Origin: Arthrobacter ipis
GTDB taxonomy: Bacteria; Actinomycetota; Actinomycetes; Actinomycetales; Micrococcaceae
DNA: 64,000 nt
Assembly (NCBI RefSeq): GCF_014694315.1
Contig: NZ_JAAOXD010000009.1
Span: 320,575 to 384,574 of the forward strand
Direction: 5' to 3'
The translations under genes and the position numbers were made by a program. This document shows, piece after piece, positions 25,734 through 34,619 of this stretch. Within the stretch, counting starts at the first letter, position 1. Every line of letters starts with the position of its first letter. The notes below the pieces were generated by a model. That model did no database searches and was not told the origin of the DNA. It worked only from the letters and a program-made list of their open reading frames with translations.

Positions 25734-27077
25734 TCATAGGTGGCGGTCTTCTTCGTAGACGTCCGGGATGCCGTCCCTGTCAGTGTCGATTGCCTCTTCA
25801 GCCTCCACGGCGCGGTACTGACGGTTCCGCGTGATCAGAACTGCCGATGCCAGGAGCGCGGCCAGCAGTGACGCGGCGAGGATCCCTACCTTGGCGTGGT
25901 CATCGTGGGCGCTGCCCTGTGCGAAGCTCAGCTCCGCTACGAGGAGCGAAACCGTGAAGCCGATCCCCGCCAAGAGGGACATCCCGAACACATCGATCCA
26001 CTTCAGGGAGCGGTCCAGGGATGCTCTGGTGGCCTTGGTGAGGAGCCAGGTGGTCCCGAGGATCCCTGCCGGTTTGCCCAGCACCAACGCCACGATGATG
26101 CCGATGGCCACCGGGTCGGTCACGGCCGAGATCAGACCGTCCCAGCCGCCCACGGCGACACCGGCGGAGAAGAACGCGAAGACCGGGACCGCGATGCCGG
26201 CGGAAATAGGCCGGAACCGGTGTTCGAATATCTCAGAGAGGCCAGGACCCGCGGAGGGGCCGCCGCTGGCCTGCGATCGGATCACCGGGATGGCGAACCC
26301 CAGCAGCACACCGGCGACAGTGGCGTGGATGCCGGATGCGTGCACCAGCGCCCAGGTGACCACGCCGAGAGGAAGCAAGATGACCCATGCCGCGACGGGT
26401 TTGGTCCTGAAAAAACGGCGGTACTTTTGGGCCAGGAACGTATAAACAGCCAGCGGGATGAGCGCCAGCAGCAACGGGCCGGCCTGGATGTCGCTGGAGT
26501 AGAAGATGGCGATGATGCTAATCGCGATCAGGTCATCGACCACTGCCAACGTCAGTAGGAAGATCCGCAGCGCGCTCGGCAGGTGCGAACCGATGATGGC
26601 CAACACGGCCACAGCAAAAGCAATGTCCGTTGCCGTGGGGATGGCCCAGCCCCGGAGGGTCTCGGGACTGGTGAGGTTGATCAGCGCATAGATAACTGCC
26701 GGGACCGCCACGCCTCCGACGGCCGCCGCGACGGGCACGACGGATTTACTGATTTGGCGGAGGTCTCCGGCGACGAACTCCCGTTTGAGTTCCAGGCCCA
26801 CGAGGAAGAAGAAGATCGCCAACAATCCGTCGGCAGCCCAGGCCCCGAGGCTTAGCTCCAGATGCCACGGCTCATAGCCGATGCGGAAGTCGCGCAGCGC
26901 GAAGTAGCTGTCGGCAACCGGGGAATTTGCCCAGATCAGGGCGATGACTGCTGCAGCGACCAGCAGGATGCCGCCAACGGTTTCCTTCCGCAGGATCGCG
27001 CCGATGCGCAGCACTTCGCCGTAGCTGCCCCGCCCCAAAACGGACGAGCGCGGAGGAGCAGACGGATGGTCATTCAT
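25734..27077 (-). CDS. nhaA: Na+/H+ antiporter NhaA
   Basis: A 447-residue inner-membrane antiporter that exports Na+ or Li+ in exchange for protons. The NhaA core is complete: [37 protein letters not shown], the [12 protein letters not shown] segment and [10 protein letters not shown] with the paired aspartates of the ion site, plus GKPAGILG and [24 protein letters not shown]. The last 20 residues ([17 protein letters not shown]) form a DxDxDGxxD calcium-loop-like motif not found in E. coli NhaA. ATG at 27077. It is convergent with the symporter gene and has no operon partner. Confidence 0.95.
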   Translation of the reverse strand: MNDHPSAPPRSSVLGRGSYGEVLRIGAILRKETVGGILLVAAAVIALIWANSPVADSYFALRDFRIGYEPWHLELSLGAWAADGLLAIFFFLVGLELKREFVAGDLRQISKSVVPVAAAVGGVAVPAVIYALINLTSPETLRGWAIPTATDIAFAVAVLAIIGSHLPSALRIFLLTLAVVDDLIAISIIAIFYSSDIQAGPLLLALIPLAVYTFLAQKYRRFFRTKPVAAWVILLPLGVVTWALVHASGIHATVAGVLLGFAIPVIRSQASGGPSAGPGLSEIFEHRFRPISAGIAVPVFAFFSAGVAVGGWDGLISAVTDPVAIGIIVALVLGKPAGILGTTWLLTKATRASLDRSLKWIDVFGMSLLAGIGFTVSLLVAELSFAQGSAHDDHAKVGILAASLLAALLASAVLITRNRQYRAVEAEEAIDTDRDGIPDVYEEDRHL

Positions 27078-27235
27078 GAAGGTGTCCTAAACATGGGGTC
27101 GACAAAGAACATGCCGACCAGACTTCCCGGCTCACCTTCAGCCAGTCTACCCACTTAACGTCACCCCATCGCTCGTGGACGGCATCCCAGACGTCTCGGG
27201 CGAGATCTGGTCGCCGTGGGTCGACGACGGTCGGG

Positions 27236-27295
27236 CAGGGAGCTTGCGCGCCAAAGTCGCTCCGATCGAGCCCATGCCGATTATGCCATTTTCAT
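27236..27295 (-). pseudogene. N-terminal fragment of an F420-dependent NADP oxidoreductase-like gene
   Basis: On the minus strand ATGAAAAT is followed, after loss of a single base, by codons for GIIGMGSIGATLARKL, the GxGxxG Rossmann start of the COG2085/NADPH-dependent F420 reductase family. Homology stops after ARKL. The matching C-terminal piece lies on the opposite strand about 75 nt to the right. This pairing is what makes the short fragment credible. Confidence 0.6.
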
Positions 27296-27367
27296 GATTT
27301 GTCCCTTGCAAGGCTGCGCCACCCACTGATGGCGGCAGGATGTGATGATGGTGGGGTGAGGGCCACG

Positions 27368-27691
27368 GGCGCCGCGGCGGGAACCCCCCGGGCCGCATCC
27401 CCATCCCGGTCGGCGCCGACTGCGATGAGGCACAGCGCGTGGCCAGGCACCTCGTGGACGAGCCGGTTTCGACCCCTTCGACTACTCCGGCGTACTCGCC
27501 GACTCCTGGCGCCAGCAGCCGGGCTCACCCGCATACTGCACCGACCTCGGCCTCGAGGACCTGGAGCCGGCACTGGCTGCGGCGGACCGGACCGATGCCC
27601 CGCGCACGCGCGACTGTCTGATGGATCATTTCGGTTCCCGCATCTCCGCGCCCTCACTGGAGGACGTCGTCGACATAAAACCGCTCCGTCC
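27368..27691 (+). pseudogene. C-terminal fragment of an F420-dependent NADP oxidoreductase-like gene
   Basis: Plus-strand codons read PGRIPIPVGADCDEAQRVARHLVDE and then, after a one-base deletion near 27463, FDPFDYSGVLADSWRQQPGSPAYC and a following Ala-rich helix (DLEPALAAADRTDAPRTRD). This is the C-terminal pattern of COG2085 dinucleotide-binding oxidoreductases (GFDPVDAG...ESWRQQPGTPAYC). With the divergent N-terminal piece at 27236-27295 it shows that one gene was broken, part was lost, and one part was inverted. The middle hundred or so residues are absent. Confidence 0.65.
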
Positions 27692-27783
27692 ACCACTGAC
27701 ACCCTCGCTCGCGTACGGGGCGGCACACCGGCGCCTTTGCCGCGGCGGCCCCTGAACAGTGGCCGCACCAGAACGCTAAGCTG

Positions 27784-27981
27784 GTGGGCATAAGCGCCAA
27801 CTTTGTCCGCTACGCCCGGGGGTTCGCCTACGGGCAGAAGCTCCCCGCCCGAGGGAACCGATTCGTCGCCGTCGGGGTGCCTGACGACCGTATTTACCTC
27901 GATCGCAGACTGACCGGAACGAACGGCGCCCGCCCCCTTTCTGGCGCCAGGGACACCGGCTCGGGGATTCTAGTGTCGTAG
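27784..27981 (+). pseudogene. Serine recombinase (resolvase/invertase) N-terminal fragment
   Basis: A 65-codon frame contains RYARGFAYGQKLPARGNRF followed by VAVGVPDDRIYLDRRLTGTNGARP. This matches the resolvase N-terminus pattern in which a YARVST-type strand is followed by the ERIYxDxGLTGTNRARP segment. The catalytic serine of YARVS is not preserved (YARGF), and the protein stops before the rest of the catalytic domain. It is a decayed mobile-element relic and lies next to the split oxidoreductase gene. The stretch 27982-28044 holds only the upstream region of the next gene. Confidence 0.6.
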
Positions 27982-28044
27982 ATACCCTAGAGATTCGAGC
28001 ACGGGCGCTTCACGCTGCCCAAGCGTCAAGAAAGTCAGGTACTA

Positions 28045-29127
28045 ATGACCTCCCCCACCATCAATCACAACAGGACTGCGCTGGTTGTCGGCGCAAGCGG
28101 CATCGCCGGCTCGGCCATTGTCGAGCAACTGGATCGGAGCGGTGGCTGGACGGTTCTAGCGCTCTCCAGGAATCCGGTCGAAGGTTCGCCCGCCAGGCAC
28201 ATCTCCGCGGATCTGTTGTCAGCGGACAGCCTCACCCTGGCACTTAGCGATGAGAAACCCACACACGTCTTTTTCACCGCCTGGGCGAGGCAGGACAGCG
28301 AGCAAGAGAACATCGCCGTCAACACAGCGATGCTTCGCAACCTGCTCAGCGCCCTGAACGGTGCCCCCGTCCAACACGTGGCACTGATGACGGGACTGAA
28401 GCACTACCTGGGCCCGTTCGAGTCATACGGGGCCGGCCCAGTTCCCGACACGCCCTTCCGCGAGGAAGAGCCCCGGCTGCCGGCGCCGAACTTTTATTAC
28501 ACCCAAGAAGACGAGCTCTGGGCGTCAGCAGAACGGCAGGGGTTCCGCTGGTCCGTGCACCGTTCACACACCGTGATCGGCCATGCCGTGGGTAACGCGA
28601 TGAACATGGGCCTGACCTTGGCGGCCCAGGCAACCTTATGCAGGGAACTGGGCAAGGCCTTCGTCTTCCCCGGCTCCGAGACGCAATGGAACAGTCTTAC
28701 GGACATGACCGACGGCGAACTCCTTGCTGAGCACATGCTCTGGGCCGCTACCACAGAAAACGCGGGCAACCAGGCCTACAACGTGGTCAACGGCGACGTC
28801 TTCAGGTGGCGCTGGATGTGGCCGAAGCTGGCTGCTTACTTTGGCGTAATAGCCGAAGGCTACGAGGGCTCGCCACGGCCGCTCGAGGAACAGATGCACG
28901 GCATGAGCCAAGAATGGGGCAAAATTGCCGCCACTCACGGTCTCGCCGAGGCCGACTTGTCACGCGTGGCATCATGGTGGCACACGGACGCCGACCTGGG
29001 ACGCAACATGGAGGTTCTCGCGGACATGAGCAAGAGCCGCCTTGCCGGCTTTACCGGCTACAGGCGCACCGAAGACTCCTTCCGGCGGCTTTTCGACCGT
29101 TACCGCGCCGAGAAGATAATCCCCTGA
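28045..29127 (+). CDS. PRISE-type SDR reductase (progesterone 5-beta-reductase/iridoid synthase-like)
   Basis: A 360-residue extended short-chain dehydrogenase. The N-terminal nucleotide motif is ALVVGASGIAGSAIVEQL. The family-specific motifs TGLKHYLGPFE (with the conserved Lys) and PNFYYTQEDEL (with the conserved Tyr) place it in the PRISE group, which reduces activated C=C bonds of enones with NADPH; plant 5-beta-reductases belong here and many bacterial members have no known substrate. Length is as expected. ATG at 28045 has only a weak AGG upstream. It stands alone, so no pathway can be assigned. Confidence 0.82.
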   Translation: MTSPTINHNRTALVVGASGIAGSAIVEQLDRSGGWTVLALSRNPVEGSPARHISADLLSADSLTLALSDEKPTHVFFTAWARQDSEQENIAVNTAMLRNLLSALNGAPVQHVALMTGLKHYLGPFESYGAGPVPDTPFREEEPRLPAPNFYYTQEDELWASAERQGFRWSVHRSHTVIGHAVGNAMNMGLTLAAQATLCRELGKAFVFPGSETQWNSLTDMTDGELLAEHMLWAATTENAGNQAYNVVNGDVFRWRWMWPKLAAYFGVIAEGYEGSPRPLEEQMHGMSQEWGKIAATHGLAEADLSRVASWWHTDADLGRNMEVLADMSKSRLAGFTGYRRTEDSFRRLFDRYRAEKIIP

Positions 29128-29391
29128 CCGCCAACGAGCCGGTTGCTGCGATCACGGTTCACCCTTCGACTTAAAGCCTGCTCATCCGATTCGCCCGATC
29201 CCTGCTCTCGCGGTCGGATCCGATCATTATCCTCGCAGGCCTGCCCGTAAGCCGGTCCCCCAACGCGTCACACATTGGAGCCGCGGACAGCCAAAAGGCC
29301 CACTGCGTTCCCAGGCTGACGAGATGTCGGCTATCGGCATCTTGAAGCGGCGAAGGGAGATTCCCCTGGGTCGACCCCGGTGCCCCCTGGC

Positions 29392-29724
29392 CTATTCCTC
29401 TCGGTCGATCTCCAAGTAGCTAAGCCCGCTCAAATCCAACCAGTATCGCGTTGGCGTTTCCACCAATCTCAGCAGCACGCCCTGGCAGTCGCGGCACCGC
29501 ACCACAATGCCGGGCGCGTCGGTGAAGACCATGGCCTCGCCAAAAGCCCTGGCTGAGCCGCAATGCCTACAGCGTCCGAGCGCCGCGATGATGTCGATGC
29601 GGAACACTTCGGACAGGGCCCCAGCCGTGGCGTTCCCGTCCACATACGGAATCGGGTCATGGGGAGATGCTGCAATGTCCTGATCTTCCGAGTCGGGGAC
29701 AGCGAAGTCGTCGGCGCCGTTCAC
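29392..29724 (-). CDS. DUF6510 family protein with a zinc-ribbon-like region
   Basis: A 110-residue protein. The core YVDGNATAGALSEVFRIDI, the CRHCG...CRDCQ cysteine pairs (possible metal knuckles) and LDLSGLSYLEI fit the DUF6510 pattern. GTG at 29724 overlaps the stop of the flavin reductase gene (GTGA) and has GGAGGT 5 nt upstream, so the longer open frame is not used. It is the last gene of a three-gene leftward operon after a sulfite-oxidase-fold molybdoenzyme and its reductase, an order I recognise from other actinobacteria. Function is unknown; maturation or regulation of the molybdoenzyme is a guess. Confidence 0.75.
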   Translation of the reverse strand: MNGADDFAVPDSEDQDIAASPHDPIPYVDGNATAGALSEVFRIDIIAALGRCRHCGSARAFGEAMVFTDAPGIVVRCRDCQGVLLRLVETPTRYWLDLSGLSYLEIDREE

Positions 29725-30458
29725 CGGATACCTCCCGTCCCGCCAAACCGTTCGGTCTTTATCGACTCCGGCGAATAGCCGGCCATCACAAGCCAGTCCG
29801 CAACGGTCTCCACGAAAACTGTTTGACCGCAAACGAACACATCAGGATTCACCTCAGCAGGGAAGATCTTGCCCAAAAGGGTGTCCGCAGTAAGGCGCGC
29901 CGGCGTGGCCGGCCAGCCCTCCGGCGTCGAACGCGTATAGACGTAGTCGACCATCAGCTTGGCTGATTCCTGGTCCAATCGACGCAGCTCGTCGCTGTAA
30001 ATCGAAGCGTCCGGGGACCTGAGGGAATAGAGCAACCTGAAAGGGGACCCATTATTGGAAGCCTGATGCGCGCGGATCATCGACATCAGCGGCACCACAC
30101 CTGACCCTCCCCCGATCAGCTGCACCCGGTGCCCATTGCTTGGCCGCCAGACAAACCAGCCGCCCACTGGCCCCCGGATTTCCAACTGGTCCCCAACGGA
30201 CAACTCCCGGACAAGGTAAGGCGACACTTCGCCGTCGGGCAGCTCGTCAACGGTGATTTCCAGGTGCTCACCCGTACTTGCGGATGCCACCGAGTAAGAG
30301 CGGATGGCGGTGTATCCGTCCTCGGCGGTGAGGCGGATGTCAATGTGCTGGCCGGCCAGATGTCCCATCAAGCCATCCACGCGCATCCGAATGGTCCGGG
30401 TTGTGGCGTTTTCAGGTACCACGCCCACCACCTCAGCGACATGCCATACGGAGCTCAC
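29721..30458 (-). CDS. Ferredoxin/flavin-type oxidoreductase (FNR family)
   Basis: A 245-residue FAD/NAD(P)-binding reductase without a fused ferredoxin domain. FAD-binding motif RSYSVAS (about residue 53), then GPVGGWF, the NAD-binding GGGSGVVPLMSM and the C-terminal DVFVCGQTVFVETV and ERFGGTGG. It would pass electrons between NAD(P)H and a redox partner, most likely the molybdopterin protein encoded just upstream (10 nt gap). GTG at 30458 has GAGG upstream. Its stop overlaps the DUF6510 start. Confidence 0.85.
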   Translation of the reverse strand: MSSVWHVAEVVGVVPENATTRTIRMRVDGLMGHLAGQHIDIRLTAEDGYTAIRSYSVASASTGEHLEITVDELPDGEVSPYLVRELSVGDQLEIRGPVGGWFVWRPSNGHRVQLIGGGSGVVPLMSMIRAHQASNNGSPFRLLYSLRSPDASIYSDELRRLDQESAKLMVDYVYTRSTPEGWPATPARLTADTLLGKIFPAEVNPDVFVCGQTVFVETVADWLVMAGYSPESIKTERFGGTGGIR

Positions 30459-30468
30459 GGCAAGAGCC

Positions 30469-31058
30469 TCACGCGTACCGCTCCTCGCGCCACGGATTGC
30501 CGTGAAGATGATAGCCGTTCGATTCCCAGAAACCGGGAACGTCTTCCCCTGTCAGTTCCAAACCATGAATCCACTTGGCGCTTTTCCAGAAATACAAATG
30601 CGGCACCAACAGCCGTGCCGGACCGCCGTGGGCCCGTTCAAGAGGTTCGCCATCGAACTCCCAGGCCACCCATGCCTTGCCGCCCAGGAGGTCCCAAAGC
30701 GGAACATTGGTTGTGTAGCCGCCGAACGAATGCGCCGTCGCGAAGTCGCTAGGCGTTTCCACGTTTTCGAAGAGCGTGTCCAACGAAACTCCACGCCACA
30801 CCATTCCGAGTTTTGACCAGCTGGTCACACAGTGAATGTCTTTAGTGATTTCCTCCTGTGGCGAGGCCAAGAATTCATCCCAAGACCAGGAGAGCCGCAG
30901 GCCATTCTCCGTGGTGATGAAAAACTCCCATTCGTCGATGGGTATAAGCGGAGCGGGCCCCGCCGTCAGGACGGGAAAGTCCTGCGTTTCATGCTGCCCA
31001 GGAGGCAGTGCAGGATCTCGGACCGCCGTCCACGGAAACCGGAAGAAATAATACCCAT
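30469..31058 (-). CDS. Sulfite-oxidase-fold molybdopterin-dependent oxidoreductase, apparent frameshift near the start
   Basis: From codon VRDPALPPGQ onward the frame is an intact SUOX-fold protein: WEFFITTENG, DIHCVTSWSK with the molybdenum-ligand Cys, HSFGGYTTNVPLWDLLGG, GGPARLLVPHLYFWKSAKWI and a final ESNGYHLHGNPWREERY. The family N-terminus, MGIISSGFRGRR, is present at 31058 with an ideal GGAGGT site 5 nt upstream, but in a different frame; one base seems to be missing around 31020-31031. Either the gene is broken, it uses a poor GTG at about 31063 in the downstream frame, or there is a base-call error. It heads an operon with a flavin reductase and DUF6510. Confidence 0.75.
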
Positions 31059-31274
31059 GATGCACCTCCGCAGTGGAGCTCCACCCGGCCCAACGGCCGT
31101 TGTTGCCCCAACCATAGGGCAACGTCTGGGCGTGGTCTAGGCATCAACGGGACTCGGCCGGAGCGTCAAGCAAAACCAATGCCTGGTTGAAGGGAACAAG
31201 CTGTCGGCGGGCGAGTGGCGCCCCGCCAGGAGGGGGCCGGGGTTTGGGCTTTCTGCCCTGGTTAGAGTGAATGC

Positions 31275-32036
31275 GTGAAGACACTGGGGATTGATCTGGC
31301 TGCGGATCCGAAGAGAACCGCTGCCGGGGTCATTGAATGGCATAAAGGACAGGCGCAGCTTGTCCACTTGGCACTCGGCGTCACCGACGAAACCGTCGTC
31401 GAGCTTTTCGGAGCATCAGACGTGACCGGCATCGACTGTCCTCTTGGTTGGCCCCGCCCCTTCCTGCTATTCCTGCTCGGTCTTTCCCGCGACGATCCGG
31501 ATGCCATTCTCCGTCATGACGGGTTGGCCGGGCGTCGCGAGCTTGCCTACCGGGCCACCGACCTGTTCGTCACGCACCAAACGGGCCTGATCCCGTTAAG
31601 CGTCTCGGCGGACCGGCTAGCGCACCCGGCCATGCGCTGCGCCGTGATTCAAGCCAAAATAGCCCGTGCCTCGGGCATTCAACCCCGGGACGGTACAGGA
31701 CGTCTTATCGAGGTCTACCCTGCTGCCTCCCTGAGGATATGGGGTATCTCCGCCCGCAGGTACAAAGGCCGCGGCACGCCGGAGTCCGAAATCCGCGAGA
31801 ACATTCTCGGGCAGCTCACCGCCGCAGCCCCTTGGCTGGACCTTGACGCATACCGCGACCAGCTGATCGCCTCGGATGATCTGCTCGATTCGGTCATCGC
31901 ATCCCTCACAGCCCGCTGCCGCCAGCCAGGCCACCCTGCTGCCCGGCTTGCCCACCGGTTCGCTCAGCGAGCTGAACAAATTAGGCCGACTCCTGTAAAA
32001 GTCGGTGAATGTCGTGGACAGCGCCATGCCCGTTGA
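31275..32036 (+). CDS. DUF429 family protein (predicted RNase H-like nuclease fold)
   Basis: A 253-residue protein. The opening GIDLAADPKRTAAGVIEW and GIDCPLGWPRPF give two acidic positions typical of the RNase H-like fold predicted for DUF429. Further conserved segments are YRATDLFV, GRLIEVYPAASLRIWG and SDDLLDSVIASLTARC. GTG at 31275. The last 25 residues are basic and do not resemble the usual end of the family, so a small 3' change is possible. It is monocistronic, and no biochemical role is established. Confidence 0.75.
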   Translation: MKTLGIDLAADPKRTAAGVIEWHKGQAQLVHLALGVTDETVVELFGASDVTGIDCPLGWPRPFLLFLLGLSRDDPDAILRHDGLAGRRELAYRATDLFVTHQTGLIPLSVSADRLAHPAMRCAVIQAKIARASGIQPRDGTGRLIEVYPAASLRIWGISARRYKGRGTPESEIRENILGQLTAAAPWLDLDAYRDQLIASDDLLDSVIASLTARCRQPGHPAARLAHRFAQRAEQIRPTPVKVGECRGQRHAR

Positions 32037-32249
32037 TCGATCTCCTATCACCCGTGGGCAAAGTCGTGTCGCCCTCCCCCGTCTCTAGCGGGCACCGTCA
32101 ATTTCACTCCCCTCATACGCATTGACGATTTACCTCCTTGGACATTTCATGAGCGCACGGATGGAAACGGACATGACGAGGCCCTGCGCTCAAGGAACGC
32201 CGGCGGCCAGAATCAATCGAATGACACCTAGCATCGTCATTCCTCCGGG

Positions 32250-33173
32250 TTAGCGGGTCAGCGCGATCGCGACTTCGCCGCCGAGGGACACGTTGCTTCG
32301 GTACACATCGACATTTACATCCACGCTGCGGCCATTCGTATCGCTCTGGATGAAGTCCAAAAGGAACGGTGTGGTGTCCTTGCCGCTGATCCCGTTCTTC
32401 TCTGCCTGCGCCCACGCCCGGGAGAGAATGTCGTCGAGTTCGGCCGGAGGGAACTGCTTGTCCTCTGCGATCGGGTTTGCCAACAGGATGGCAGATTCGA
32501 TGTGCAGGTCATCGCGTGCGCTGCAGATTGCTGCAACTTCGTCCGGGGTGCTGACCGCGTACTCGATCGCAAACCCCGAGTCGGAAACGTAGAAGCCGGG
32601 GTACTTCTTGGTCTTGTAACCGACGACCGGGATGTTCAGCGTTTCGAACCGTTCGAGGGTGGCCGCGACGTCCAGGATGGATTTCACACCGGCGCTGACG
32701 ACGATGATCGGGGTGGCCGCCAGGGTAGTCATGTCGGCAGATTCATCGAAGGATGTTGCCGCACCGTGGTGAACTCCACCCAAGCCGCCGGTTGAGAACA
32801 CTCTGATGCCGGCGCGGTGTGCCAGGAACGCCGTTGCTGCTACGGTGGTGCCGCCGTGGAGCTGAAGAGCAGCGGCTACGGGAAGATCGCGGAGGCTTAC
32901 TTTCTTCACTGCCCCGTCGTTGGAGAGCGAGGTGATCTGCTCAAGATCGAGTCCTACCGTCGGAGCGCCTGCGAAGACACCGATCGTTGCAGGAACCACC
33001 CCTTGACTGCGGAGGCATTCCTCGGCTTCCAAAGCAACTTCGAGATTGCGAGGACGCGGAAGGCCGTGCGTGAAAATGGTCGATTCTAAAGCGACGACAG
33101 GGCGCCCTCCAGCAACGGCCGCGGCCACTTGCTCTGAGACGTGGAATGCGACCCTGCTGCGGGTGGATGACAC
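32250..33173 (-). CDS. psuG: Pseudouridine-5'-phosphate glycosidase
   Basis: A 307-residue enzyme that splits the C-C glycosidic bond of pseudouridine 5'-phosphate into uracil and ribose 5-phosphate. Family motifs are ALESTIFTHGLPRPRN, PATIGVFAGAPTVGL, KVSLRDLPVA (with the catalytic Lys), STGGLGGVHHGAATSFDESADM and ILDVAATLERFETLNIPVVGY. GTG at 33173 was chosen because GGGAG lies 6 nt upstream and family members begin nearby; the open frame extends another 23 codons. No pseudouridine kinase gene (psuK) is adjacent, which is unusual. A 213-nt gap to the DUF429 gene is empty. Confidence 0.92.
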   Translation of the reverse strand: MSSTRSRVAFHVSEQVAAAVAGGRPVVALESTIFTHGLPRPRNLEVALEAEECLRSQGVVPATIGVFAGAPTVGLDLEQITSLSNDGAVKKVSLRDLPVAAALQLHGGTTVAATAFLAHRAGIRVFSTGGLGGVHHGAATSFDESADMTTLAATPIIVVSAGVKSILDVAATLERFETLNIPVVGYKTKKYPGFYVSDSGFAIEYAVSTPDEVAAICSARDDLHIESAILLANPIAEDKQFPPAELDDILSRAWAQAEKNGISGKDTTPFLLDFIQSDTNGRSVDVNVDVYRSNVSLGGEVAIALTR

Positions 33174-33232
33174 GGTGGTCTCCCGGTAGAACGTGATCTG
33201 ACCTGACTCACCAAGGTTCCCGCACGCGAGAA

Positions 33233-33490
33233 CTAACAACAAGACATCGCCTCCCTGGCGACGGCGTCTTCCAGCGGCGCCGGACCGAACGTCATAGCGT
33301 TTTCTGCGGGGCGATCGGCCCGGCCCAGACCCGCGTATTGATGAGCTCTCTCGTACTCAGCCATGCTGGCCAGCAAAGTCAGTTGGAGCTTCCCCTGAGG
33401 ACTGGAAGGATCCAACCGGTACACGATCGAGTGCAGCCGGATCCCCTTGGACCTGAAACCGCTGACCGTGCTCAGGACGTCGAGAACATA
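33233..33490 (-). pseudogene. Serine recombinase, middle fragment
   Basis: Minus-strand codons give VLSTVSGFRSKGIRLHSI followed by DPSSPQGKLQLTLLASMAEYERA, the C-terminal part of a resolvase/invertase catalytic domain (normally iDtstPtGrl...lLaalAEfERe). After that it drifts (HQYAGLGRADRPAE, a decayed RTxAGLAxARA) and stops at 33233. There is no N-terminus or DNA-binding HTH. A relic of a mobile element; the rest of the gap to 33567 holds no gene. Confidence 0.7.
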
Positions 33491-33567
33491 GGAGCATCGC
33501 TTCGCATCCCGACTTCATGGCGGGAGCGTGACGCGGCATTACTCCTGAGCTCCGATAGTGTGGGCCC

Positions 33568-34317
33568 ATGCCCATCGAAATCCCTGCCGCAGAAGGCACC
33601 GCTGAGGCCATCGTCACCCGGCCGTCCAGCGCAACCGGCCCTGTTCCCGGCGTCATCCTCTACATGGACGCCTTCGGCCTGCGCCCCCGAATCCAGGAGA
33701 TGGCCCAGCGCATCGCCGACTGGGGCTACGTCGTGCTAGCGCCGAACGTTTTCTACCGTGAAGGATCCATGGCCGAGCTCGCCCCGGCCATGGACATGTC
33801 CACCCAGGAGGGCAGGGAAGCCGCAGGCAAGGCTGCCTTCCCCCGGGTTGGCCGCCTGACGCCGGACAAGGCGCTGCCGGACATCGATGCGTGGGTGTCC
33901 GCGCTGGCCGGGCTCGACGGCGTGGCTCCCGGCCCGATCGGGACCACCGGTTACTGCATGGGCGCCCGGCTGGCTGTACGCACCGCAACCTCCCACCCGG
34001 ATGTGGTGGCAGCGTGCGGCGGCTTCCACGGCGGCGGACTGGCCACGGACGAGCCTGACAGCCCGCACCTCAAGCTTGGCAACGCACGCGCCCGGTTCGT
34101 ATTCGGCCACGCGGACCACGACCGCAGCATGGCTCCGGACGCCGTCGCCCGGCTCGGTGAAGCCCTACAGACCGCAGGGCTTGAGGCGTCCAACGAAATC
34201 TATGCAGGGGCGCCCCACGGGTACACCATGGGCGACACCCCCGTCTTCGACCCTCAAGCCACGGAGCGGCACTTCCAGGAGCTGCAGGCTTTGCTCGACG
34301 GGACGCTCAAGGGCTGA
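33568..34317 (+). CDS. Dienelactone hydrolase family protein
   Basis: A 249-residue alpha/beta hydrolase. Motifs are VPGVILYMDAFGLRPRIQEMA near the start, the nucleophile elbow GTTGYCMGARL with a cysteine nucleophile (about residue 132), the acid in FGHADHDRSM and the catalytic His in GAPHGYTM. The Cys-Asp-His triad is typical of dienelactone hydrolases, which open lactones in chlorocatechol or related pathways; many members act on other esters. ATG at 33568. It is not linked to the cat genes at 52-55 kb, so the substrate is open. Confidence 0.85.
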   Translation: MPIEIPAAEGTAEAIVTRPSSATGPVPGVILYMDAFGLRPRIQEMAQRIADWGYVVLAPNVFYREGSMAELAPAMDMSTQEGREAAGKAAFPRVGRLTPDKALPDIDAWVSALAGLDGVAPGPIGTTGYCMGARLAVRTATSHPDVVAACGGFHGGGLATDEPDSPHLKLGNARARFVFGHADHDRSMAPDAVARLGEALQTAGLEASNEIYAGAPHGYTMGDTPVFDPQATERHFQELQALLDGTLKG

Positions 34318-34619
34318 GCACCCCGCGGTTACCGCCCCCGGCCGGACTGCCAATTCGAATCGCTGGCCGGTCAGGGCCGACCATACAGCCAGCCGTCCAA
34401 CGACCCCGAACCGGCACTGCAGACGCGGGAGATAGGTGCAGCCATCATCATCCGTCGCTCTCCTCCGTCGGGCCGGCGGCCGCCGCGGGCATGGATGAGC
34501 TGACCCTGTTCACCGGAAAGCCTCGTCGCGGCCGTCGCAGGCTTCCTAAAGGGACAGGCCCCACCAATGCCTGGCTTATGGGTTCCCGGACGTGGTGATG
34601 GCCGCGACAACCTTGCCCA
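34318..34619. other. Intergenic stretch, no gene recognised
   Basis: About 300 nt between the dienelactone hydrolase stop and the 3' end of the RibD-like gene. A short plus-strand frame (MDELTLFTGKPRRGRRR...) exists but has no convincing ribosome site and no family was recognised. No repeat or clear terminator was seen. Confidence 0.5.

Noticed and set aside
33233-33424. The 63-codon frame as a real small gene
   Set aside because: Its similarity is to an internal part of a serine recombinase and it extends upstream without a start codon, so it is a fragment.
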